Shown here: piece after piece, positions 1-7,100 of the stretch
Layout: each line of letters opens with the position of its first letter
Position numbering within the stretch: position 1 is the stretch's first letter
NCBI GenBank assembly: GCA_934277655.1
Contig: CAKQVC010000045.1
Coordinates: 1 to 10,534 of the forward strand
Source: an uncultured Clostridia bacterium
GTDB lineage: Bacteria; Bacillota; Clostridia; Peptostreptococcales; Anaerovoracaceae
Reading direction: 5' to 3'
DNA: 10,534 nt
Position numbers and translations under genes: made by a program
Notes under the pieces: model-generated
The model's input: only the letters and a program-made list of their open reading frames with translations
Told to the model about the DNA's origin: nothing
Database searches by the model: none

Positions 1-740
1 TTTTCCGGGTTTTCATCAAGGATCTCATCCAATGCGGCGGGGAATCCTGCTTCCATTTCCTTCATCATCGACGGAGTGAATCCCCAAAAGTTCATAGAAA
101 CCGTGGTGCCTCTTGGAATTTCAACGAAAGATTTTGCACCGTCCTCGGTATAGACAATTTTATCGTCCTTCCACTGGATTCTCGTACGCTCCACGATGTC
201 TGTCAGCTTGCCATCAGGAGAAGCCGTGCAGACGCCTCTTGACACATAGCCGTTTTCGGTAAGGGTGTTTTCAATCTGGTATCCCGCCATGCAGAAATGA
301 TATTTGCTGTCATCCTCAGCGCGTTCCAGAAAGTCATATACTGACTGGAAAGCCCCCGGTCCGTAGTAATCATCGGCATTGATAACTGCCATCGGTCCAT
401 CCACGATTTTTCTTGCTGCCAGGACCGCATGAGCCGTGCCCCACGGTTTAACTCTTCCCTCCGGAACCCGATAGCCTTCCGGAAGATCTGCGATCTCCTG
501 AAAAGCATATTCCACATCAATATATTTTCCCGCCTTATCGTCGATCAGCTTCCTAAAATCCTCTTCATTTTCTTTTTTTATCACAAAAACAGCTTTCCTA
601 AATCCAGCCATCACTGCGTCATATAAGGAAAAATCTAAAATGATCTCTCCCTTGTCGCTGACCGGCTCGATCTGTTTCAATCCACCAAACCGGCTTCCCA
701 TGCCGGCCGCCATAATTACCAAAACTGGTTCTTTTTTCAT
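1..740 (-). CDS. NTP_transferase-type nucleotidyltransferase (C-terminus cut by window edge)
   Basis: Translation from ATG at 740 stays open to the window edge, giving 246 visible residues. The N-terminus carries the nucleotide-binding signature of GT-A-fold nucleotidyltransferases (MAAGMGSRFGGLKQ, about residues 10-23). A PWGTAHAV segment follows at 99-106, then INADDYYG at 120-127, whose acidic residues are the expected metal/nucleotide ligands. These features place it among sugar-phosphate or choline-phosphate nucleotidyltransferases, which join an NTP to a phosphorylated substrate in the cytoplasm, often for surface-polymer precursors. The exact substrate cannot be read from the sequence. 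From memory, clostridial relatives are about 300 residues, so roughly 50 C-terminal residues are missing. AGGAG lies 5 nt before the ATG, supporting this start. The gene begins 38 bp after the RarD-like permease ends, so it is probably the third gene of that transcript. Family confidence is high; substrate is unknown. Confidence 0.88.
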   Translation of the reverse strand, partial: MKKEPVLVIMAAGMGSRFGGLKQIEPVSDKGEIILDFSLYDAVMAGFRKAVFVIKKENEEDFRKLIDDKAGKYIDVEYAFQEIADLPEGYRVPEGRVKPWGTAHAVLAARKIVDGPMAVINADDYYGPGAFQSVYDFLERAEDDSKYHFCMAGYQIENTLTENGYVSRGVCTASPDGKLTDIVERTRIQWKDDKIVYTEDGAKSFVEIPRGTTVSMNFWGFTPSMMKEMEAGFPAALDEILDENPE

Positions 741-778
741 CTTCTCTCCTCTTTTCCGTTTCTGTTTGTTTCGGTTAT

Positions 779-1687
779 TTAAGTTTTGTGTTTCCTTCGT
801 TCCCGCAAAACAGTTGCTGTCGTATATAATAAAACAGCTGCCCAGATGAACACAAAGATTACCATCTGTCCATCCGCTATTTTTTCGCCCATGATCCGGC
901 TGCAGATAAAGCCGAAGGTTGGCGACAGATATTGCAGGAATCCCATAATGACCATTGGAACCCGCTTCACACAGCTTGCATAAAGAATGATAGGTGCAAC
1001 CATGATCACTCCTGCTGCCATAAGGAAAAGCTGCGTGCCAAGATCAACTCCTGCAATGCCGTTTTCTCCATGCCGTGCCAGTAATATCACCGCCAGAGCA
1101 AAAGGCGCTACCAGCATCAAATGTACAGCAGTGCACACAATAGCATCTCGTTTCACATTCCGCATAAATGCAGAATACAATGAAAAGCAGAACATAAGTG
1201 ATATGGAGATCAGCGGTGCCGAGCCGAATCCGCTTCCTGATACTGCAATCCCTGCCAGGATCAAAACAGTTGCTGCCCCAAGCTGCCAGGTAAACTTTTC
1301 TTTGAAGATCAAAATTCCCAGATAACAGACAACAAGCGGAGCTACATAATAACCGAGGCTGGTCGCCAGGATGTTTCCGCCGGTAACTGCAAAGAAGTAG
1401 ATTGCCAGATCCAGAAAGTTAAAGAAAGCTCCCGGAACCAGATGTTTCAGCATCAGATCTTTATCTTTCCACACTTCAATGATTTCTCTGCCCCGTCCCT
1501 GCATCAAGACGATACCGGTTGCGAAAATACAGCCCCATACAATCCTGCACATGAGGAGAAACAGTCCATCCATCTCACTTTTTAACTGAAAATATAGTGG
1601 CTGAAATCCCCATATAAAATAACAGATCAGCATGAAGATATAGTCTCTGCGCATCGTACTGCTTTCGTTTTGTTTTCGTATTTCCAT
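779..1687 (-). CDS. rarD: EamA/DMT-superfamily permease, RarD-like
   Basis: A 302-residue hydrophobic protein with about ten membrane segments, the normal size for RarD-type drug/metabolite transporters (E. coli RarD is close to 296). RarD landmarks are visible: YFIWGFQPLYF in the first helix (about 23-33), CRIVW at 47-51 where E. coli has HRVIW, SLGYYVAPLV (110-119), and GFLQYLSPTFGF late in the second EamA half. Such proteins are inner-membrane exporters or permeases of small metabolites; the substrate is not known. The ATG at 1687 lies 5 bp after the DUF2148 stop, suggesting translational coupling, and the only AGGAG is 18 nt upstream, which is too far. An internal ATG at 1654 (residue 12, MRRDY) would place the start directly before helix 1 and is an equally plausible start. 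The symbol is by family resemblance only. Confidence 0.85.
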   Translation of the reverse strand: MEIRKQNESSTMRRDYIFMLICYFIWGFQPLYFQLKSEMDGLFLLMCRIVWGCIFATGIVLMQGRGREIIEVWKDKDLMLKHLVPGAFFNFLDLAIYFFAVTGGNILATSLGYYVAPLVVCYLGILIFKEKFTWQLGAATVLILAGIAVSGSGFGSAPLISISLMFCFSLYSAFMRNVKRDAIVCTAVHLMLVAPFALAVILLARHGENGIAGVDLGTQLFLMAAGVIMVAPIILYASCVKRVPMVIMGFLQYLSPTFGFICSRIMGEKIADGQMVIFVFIWAAVLLYTTATVLRERRKHKT

Positions 1688-1692
1688 ATATC

Positions 1693-2241
1693 CTACAGAA
1701 GAACTGCTCCTGCCCCACGGTCAAAGTAAATGCTCTTGTTTGTGGTACTCAGCGGAATTGCATAACACAGTTTCACATTGTCGCCCAGCAGTCCCAGCTT
1801 TACTGCGGCCCGGCCGCCGGAATACATGACTCTGTTGTCGATGCGATGATCTGCCGCAACAGAAACTGCAGATCCAACAGCAATCCCTAGATCCGTTACA
1901 TTAAAAATGCAGGGACTTCCATTTTTCTTTGTAGCACCGCAGTTTGGGAATCCGCACATACTGCAGTTTTTCAGCCCGAAATAAGTATCATAGCATCCGA
2001 TCAGAACCACACAAATGCTGTTATCGATATTCCCGGAATCACGTACCATGAAGGCTTCATCGTACTCTTCTCCCAGCTCGCGGAGCTTATCTCTGAGCTG
2101 ATCTTTCTCTTCTCCGGAAACAACAGCCGTGATGATCGTATCCTTGCCGCTTCCCTTTGGTGCTGTCTTTGCAGCTGCTGCCATCAGGTCTGCTACCATA
2201 AAGATCGCATCTCTTTCGGTTTCTTCCATTGTTTTTAGCAT
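1693..2241 (-). CDS. DUF2148 ferredoxin-like domain protein
   Basis: A 182-residue soluble protein of the DUF2148 family (COG4739, 'uncharacterized protein containing a ferredoxin domain'). Its centre holds a cysteine cluster, CSMCGFPNCG (93-102), with further Cys at 77, 83, 111 and 159, suited to an Fe-S cluster. The conserved C-terminal stretch (LGIAVGSAVSVAADHRIDNR) is typical of the family, as is the full length. No reaction is established for the family; redox or metal-cluster binding is inferred. The start was chosen at ATG 2241: an AAGGAG at 2256-2251 is 9 nt upstream of it, while the longer in-frame TTG at 2250 touches the Shine-Dalgarno with no spacer. The gene leads a cluster with the RarD-like permease (5-bp gap) and the nucleotidyltransferase. 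Confidence 0.87.
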   Translation of the reverse strand: MLKTMEETERDAIFMVADLMAAAAKTAPKGSGKDTIITAVVSGEEKDQLRDKLRELGEEYDEAFMVRDSGNIDNSICVVLIGCYDTYFGLKNCSMCGFPNCGATKKNGSPCIFNVTDLGIAVGSAVSVAADHRIDNRVMYSGGRAAVKLGLLGDNVKLCYAIPLSTTNKSIYFDRGAGAVLL

Positions 2242-2250
2242 TCGCGTCAA

Positions 2251-2256
2251 CTCCTT
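2251..2256 (-). promoter_or_regulatory. Ribosome binding site fixing the DUF2148 start
   Basis: AAGGAG on the minus strand lies 9 nt upstream of ATG 2241 and 0 nt from TTG 2250. The spacing selects the ATG and removes three residues from the longest reading frame. Confidence 0.7.
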
Positions 2257-2320
2257 CTTTTTTCTCTTTTCTTACTGAAGTTCTATTTTTGTTGTCATTT
2301 TTTATTATTTGAATTTTGCT

Positions 2321-2356
2321 GCACGGCTGTCTGCAATTATCCCCAGATAGCCGTGC
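2321..2356. repeat. Imperfect 13-bp hairpin between symporter and DUF2148 gene
   Basis: Arms 2321-2333 and 2344-2356 pair over 13 positions around a 10-nt loop. The plus-strand RNA has 12 Watson-Crick pairs and one G-U; the minus-strand RNA has an A-C mismatch instead. It lies about 70 bp past the symporter stop and 80 bp before the DUF2148 start, so a terminator or attenuator role is possible. However, no U-run follows the stem on the transcribed (minus) strand, so a standard intrinsic terminator is not supported. I see nothing else of note in 2257-2392 and no convincing promoter for the downstream cluster. Confidence 0.45.
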
Positions 2357-2392
2357 TGCTCTTTTATCGAATCTGATTTTGGGTCAATCCAC

Positions 2393-2424
2393 TCTTTCGC
2401 AAACCCAGTCTTTCGCAAACCCGG
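2393..2424. repeat. Two-copy 16-bp tandem repeat abutting the symporter stop codon
   Basis: TCTTTCGCAAACCCAG (2393-2408) is followed directly by TCTTTCGCAAACCCGG (2409-2424), with one mismatch. The second copy ends exactly where the symporter TGA begins (2427-2425). It looks like a small slippage duplication in the 3' untranslated region; no function is evident. Confidence 0.8.
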
Positions 2425-3804
2425 TCAGCCAATTCCGCCCAGAAGTGCTCCTGCGATCAAAGCAACCAATGCGCAGGTACAGTAAATATATTTTCCCAAC
2501 GGGTAAAACCAGTTTCCAATCCGTTTCCTACTTCCCTCACTGACAGCTTCCAGTGCTGTCTCTTTTTTCAGCACCCAGAAGAACATGATACCTGCCAGCA
2601 ATGCGCCAAGAGGACAGATATAAATAGAAACTACATCCATCCACTGTGATGTCCACGGCTGAATCAATACGGACACAACTGCACCGATAAGGATGATGGT
2701 TATGACCGCAGGCAGCCGTTTGAACTTCAATTTTTCCTGAAGGAAAGCAACCGGAACCTCATACAGATTCATGATGGATGTTGCACCTGCAAACAAAACG
2801 CAGATAAAGAAGATCATTCCCACAATGCGCCCACCTGCCATACCGTTCAGTACATTGACGAGGTATATGAACATAAGCCCCGGACCTGCTGCATCCGGCG
2901 TTACGCCACCGGCTCCCATTGCCGGCAAAATAACCAAAGCTGCCAGCATTGCAGCAATTGAATCGAAGATTGCCACGTTTCTCGCCGCCCCCGGAAGATC
3001 TTCCTTTCGATCCAGATAGGAACCGTAAATAACCGATCCGTTTCCTGCAACAGACAACGAGAAAAACGCCTGCCCAAAAGCAAAGATCCATACCTGAGGG
3101 TCTGCCAGCCCCTTTAGATCCAGCGTGAAAATATATTGATAGCCTTCTCCCGCTCCCGGCAGAAAGGCGATATAGATTCCTAAAATAACGAACAGTCCAA
3201 ACAGAACCGGCATCATCATCTTGTTTGCTTTTTCAATGCCTCCGCTGACTCCCATAGCCATAATGGCCGCCGCAACTGCCAGCCCTACCAGCTGCCATAC
3301 ACTGTTCCCGATGCCGAAAATGCCTCCGCCGATCATCATGCGGATAGCTTCTCCCAAGGTTTCTGCGCCTGGTGCTGCTCTGTCAAACGTGCCTCCGATA
3401 ACTGCCATATCCGTTCCCATTGCATAAAGTTCTCCGGATATTCCCATGAAACAGTATTTAAATATCCAGCCCATGACCACTGTATATCCAATTGCAAGTC
3501 CCATAGCACCAATAACGGGAAGTGCGCCGACCGCACCGCCGATACGACGATTGCCGTACCGTTCTTCGGTACATTTTGCGAAGGCTCCTACCGGTCCTGC
3601 TTCTGCCCAGCGCCCCAGTGCAAACTCTTCAATCATGCCGGACGATGCAATAAGAATAACGAATAAAATGTAGACAAGCAAAAATGTCATTCCGCCGTAT
3701 TGGGACATCATGATCGGAAAACGCCAGATGTTTCCCATGCCTACTGCCGACCCGATACATGCAATAATAAAGCCCGTCCGCGTCTTAAATCGGTCTCTTT
3801 CCAT
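2425..3804 (-). CDS. SNF/NSS-family sodium-dependent (amino acid) transporter
   Basis: A 459-residue membrane protein of the neurotransmitter:sodium symporter family, normal length for bacterial members, with 11-12 membrane segments. The first helix has the hallmark unwound sodium/substrate motif GSAVGMGNIWRFP (18-30), aligning with LeuT G20, A22, V23, N27 and R30. E60 and GRW (64-66) match the LeuT E62/GR region. GQAFFSLS (244-251) is the helix-6 sodium/substrate motif, and D281 falls about where LeuT has N286. Bacterial homologues (LeuT, MhsT, Tyt1) import amino acids with Na+; the substrate here is not predictable. The ATG at 3804 has AGGAG 9 nt upstream. A promoter about 130 bp upstream suggests its own transcription unit, separate from the surface-protein gene before it. 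The stop is TGA. Confidence 0.95.
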   Translation of the reverse strand: MERDRFKTRTGFIIACIGSAVGMGNIWRFPIMMSQYGGMTFLLVYILFVILIASSGMIEEFALGRWAEAGPVGAFAKCTEERYGNRRIGGAVGALPVIGAMGLAIGYTVVMGWIFKYCFMGISGELYAMGTDMAVIGGTFDRAAPGAETLGEAIRMMIGGGIFGIGNSVWQLVGLAVAAAIMAMGVSGGIEKANKMMMPVLFGLFVILGIYIAFLPGAGEGYQYIFTLDLKGLADPQVWIFAFGQAFFSLSVAGNGSVIYGSYLDRKEDLPGAARNVAIFDSIAAMLAALVILPAMGAGGVTPDAAGPGLMFIYLVNVLNGMAGGRIVGMIFFICVLFAGATSIMNLYEVPVAFLQEKLKFKRLPAVITIILIGAVVSVLIQPWTSQWMDVVSIYICPLGALLAGIMFFWVLKKETALEAVSEGSRKRIGNWFYPLGKYIYCTCALVALIAGALLGGIG

Positions 3805-3935
3805 AAAATGTTTCTCCTAAATCTCCTCTTAAGTCCAAGCGTCTCTGCCTTATCACTGTCATTTTCCTGCGGCTGTCTTCCGTCTGCATTCTGTCCGCTT
3901 GTTATTTTCTGTTTCCCGCCAGGCGGTTCTTTTCT

Positions 3936-3964
3936 ATTCTAACACAGGAACACGGACTTGTCGA
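3936..3964 (-). promoter_or_regulatory. Sigma-A-type promoter for the SNF transporter
   Basis: On the minus strand TCGACA (3964-3959, five of six to TTGACA) is followed after 17 bp by TAGAAT (3941-3936, five of six to TATAAT). Transcription would start near 3929 and leave a leader of about 125 nt before the symporter ATG. I recognise no riboswitch or T-box in that leader. The minus-strand orientation and spacing support the call; it rests on consensus match only. Confidence 0.55.
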
Positions 3965-3980
3965 ACAGAATATATGTTAT

Positions 3981-4040
3981 AAATCTTTCGGGTTGAAAAT
4001 GCCAAAACTCTCCGATTATACTTTCAAAATCTTTCGAGTT
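3981..4040. repeat. Pair of 14-bp direct repeats upstream of the SNF promoter
   Basis: AAATCTTTCGGGTT (3981-3994) and AAATCTTTCGAGTT (4027-4040) match at 13 of 14 positions and start 46 bp apart. They lie 17 and 63 bp upstream of the -35 box of the symporter promoter, where activator sites often sit. A regulatory role is only an inference. Confidence 0.4.
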
Positions 4041-4082
4041 AGTATGTAATCTAATATAACAGGAGGGCACTTCCCCTGCAAC

Positions 4083-4116
4083 CGAAAGGGCATACCGATT
4101 GCGGCATGCCCTTTCG
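4083..4116 (-). terminator. 15-bp hairpin downstream of the giant surface protein gene (terminator-like, no U-run)
   Basis: Arms 4083-4097 and 4102-4116 enclose a 4-nt loop. As minus-strand RNA the stem is complete with one G-U pair; as plus-strand RNA one pair is an A-C mismatch, so the structure favours the minus strand. It lies 40 bp after the stop of the surface-protein gene and about 120 bp before the symporter promoter, the place for a transcription end. There is no U-tract after the stem on the minus strand, so it could instead be an RNA 3'-end stabiliser. Apart from this hairpin, the direct repeats and the promoter, I see no gene in 3805-4156. Confidence 0.45.
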
Positions 4117-4156
4117 TTATACATTTTTATTCTATTACTTTTAAATTACAAGGAAC

Positions 4157-7100
4157 TTATTTATTCCACAGTCTTACACCGTACTTGCACTGCGTTAAGT
4201 CACTCGCCGCTATCAACTTGTTCTTCTTGTCATATACCATGATCTTTACTTTGTAAAAATATTTTTTGCCATTTTTTCCGGTTGTATTGGTATATGTACA
4301 ACTCTTTTTTTCGAGTATTGCGGAATACTTTGAAGCTTTTTTCGTCGATTTGTAGAACTTGTATTTAACCGTGTATCCTGCTTTCTCAATGTTTTTCACG
4401 AGATTCTCCAATTTTTCACTGTCCTTGGCTGTAACTTTGATATTTCCCCTCGTAGTCTTTGTAGTTCTGACAGTGATCTTCAAGTTGAGGATTTTTTCTT
4501 TAAATGTCCTGGAAAGTTCTTCTTTCGCCGGCTCTATTTTCGTGCAAATCACTTCAATCTTGTCACCTGTTTTGACTCCGGTAATTTTGTTATCCGTGAC
4601 CGATACCTCTTGTCCGTTTACAGTTACTTTTGAAATCGTCATACCCTCGTCAGGGGTTATAACCAAGGTTGTGCCGTCGTTTTCAAGGTCAGCACTGCCG
4701 CCTTTTATAATTATTTCAGGCTTTTGAACAGGATTATACGAGCCTCCGGAGCTGCTCGAACTGCTTCCTCCTGAACTGCTGGAGCCGCCAGAACTACCGG
4801 ATCCTCCGGAACTTCCTGAACCACTTCCGCCAGAGCTTCCAGATCCTCCTGAACCGCTTCCGCCGGAGCTTCCGGAGTTACCAGACGAATGCTTGTAGCC
4901 ACATTTTTCGCATATATTGCCTTTCCAAGTGTGTGCTTCCGTTTCCACTGTCACAGCTCCGCAGCACATCCACTTTTTCGTGTGTTCTGTCGCTGTCTTT
5001 ATCCACTCTTCTTTTCCTGTATGGTTATCTGGTGCAAGTGCGCCGTATACCTGCCCGCATTCCGTGCAGATAGCTTTTTCTGTACAGGTTGCCTCGCCGC
5101 CTGTATGAGAGGCTTTCGTCTCGCAGACGCTGCAGCCTTCATTCTGACACTGATGCCAGTGACCTGTTTCATCACTCTTCAAAGCTCCTGTAAAGTCATG
5201 CTGTTTCGCAGCAGTAATAACTGCATTGCAATAACGGCAAAGAACCGACGTAGTGCAGTCGTTATCATCCGCAAGCGGCGTATGTCCATCGTTTACGGTC
5301 ACGGTCACCGATGCGGTATTTCCGACCTTGTCGGTCACAACAACATTCTGCTCTCCGTCAGCCGGATTCAGCGTAAGTTTTCCGTCTGTAAGTGTAACAG
5401 GGTTTCCGTTGACGGTGATACTGTCAAGATTTGCCTCTTCTACCGAAACAATTTGTGCTTCGCAATATGTCTCGCCGTCTTTAATTCCGGAAATAACCGG
5501 GGCGGTATTATCAACCACGATACCGTCCGAGCTGATATATCTGACATTTCCCGAGGCATCTGACAGTCTGGCATAAATGATATATCTTCCATCTCTATCA
5601 AGATATGGGTCGCCTATTTGCAATTTGCCCGGATACTGTATGAACAACATTTGTTTAAGTTCGCTTTCAGCAAGCGTCTTATCGCTGGCCAGATATGCGA
5701 TGGTAACTTTTCCGCTGTTTTCATCGGAAGCTGTAATTTCCACACTCTCACCGGCTTTGAAAAACAGGTCATAGTTCACATCGGTTAAAAGTTTATTCCA
5801 TTTATGTGTGCCAATCTTGATCTCACCGGACAGACTTCCCCACTGCGCCGTAAGGGAAGTTATCTCCGCCGGAACGCTGTCGCCCGGCTGATAGGATTTG
5901 CCGTCGCTTCCGATCCAGTTGGATAAAAGTCCTGTATCACCGACAAGTCCCTCGGCCGTAGGTGCGGTAAACGATTCTCCTTTTTTAACAACGATCTGAA
6001 TATTTTCATCGCTCCTGCCGTTCACACTTCCACCGTTCAGATCAAGTGTTACCGCCTTGAGTCCGTCTGCTCCCAAAGTCTCCACGTTCGGAAGCTCAAG
6101 CACAGGCCGGAAGCCGTAATGTTCCTGTATATTGCCTTCAAAACTGCCGCCGGCGGTACGCACTGTGCCGCCATTTATGCTATATCCGCGCAGCATGCGG
6201 TTGGTTAGAATACCTCCGTCTTCGCATTCATCCTGCACCCACGAAAACATATCAGCGTTTTTGATATATTCTTCATTCTTATCAAGGATAGTATCCCATT
6301 CATTATTGCGAGGTCCGATTGCTTCCTTTCCTCCCAGTGTATACCGGTTTCCTCCGGACAGTGCGCGCATCGTGTAGCTTATATTGCCGCTGGTATAGGA
6401 TTTGCCGAAGATATATCCCGCCTTGTTAATATTGGACCAGCCTGTAGAATGCACCACGTTATAGTCCGACACAAACAGACTGTGCAGATACTGGTTTCCC
6501 ACTGCGGATTCGTCGGTGGTTTTCATCTCCTTTGAAAAACTGTAGGCATCGATCGTTCCTACATAGGTAAACGGAACGTAGTGCAGGCTCTGATCCGGCA
6601 CCGAAACTGCGCCGGCCGCATTTCCTCCATTGACCGTACCTGGTATTCCCGCGCCCGAAAGGTCGAAATAATAGGTCTTACCCGGGCTTAAGCTGAACTG
6701 TTCCTGTCCGTCCCATTCCCATTTTGCATAGAATACTTTGTCGCCCTTATCGGTATCGCTGATCTTCGTCACAGGCGCACCGGCAAAATCACAATCCGTA
6801 TACCAGCCTTTGAAGACGCCTCCGCTGCGGCTCATATCTTCTGCTGTCGGCAGGATGACACTTTCTCCCTCCGCATACTGTGTAACATCTTTGCCCTCTG
6901 CAATGACAGCGCCGTTTCCTGCATGCAGCGTCACTTTATGTATTACATCTGCGGGAATCGATGCCATAACTTTGCTCGGACGCTGATTGCCGCTTTGGTC
7001 AAAGACAGCGAAGTATATGTCACAGCCTTCTCTCGGCCGCAGACCGCTGACGATAATGGTCTGCGCCTTCCTGTTTGGTATCATGCCGTGACCGTAGCCA

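Noticed and set aside
3805..3935. Riboswitch or T-box in the roughly 125-nt symporter leader
   Set aside because: I found no T-box sequence, no known aptamer core and no terminator/antiterminator pair; only a short CCGCC/GGCGG inverted repeat is visible.
3939..4124. 61-codon open frame on the minus strand in the spacer before the symporter
   Set aside because: No ribosome binding site precedes it, and it runs through the hairpin, the direct repeats and the promoter.
4739..4891. CRISPR-like repeat array
   Set aside because: The repeats are Gly/Ser codons inside an open frame, without unique spacers of constant length.
4889..5563. 224-codon open frame on the plus strand
   Set aside because: It is antisense to the Cys/His-rich and Ig-like part of the surface protein, has no ribosome binding site or recognisable domain, and its codon pattern is a shadow of the minus-strand gene.
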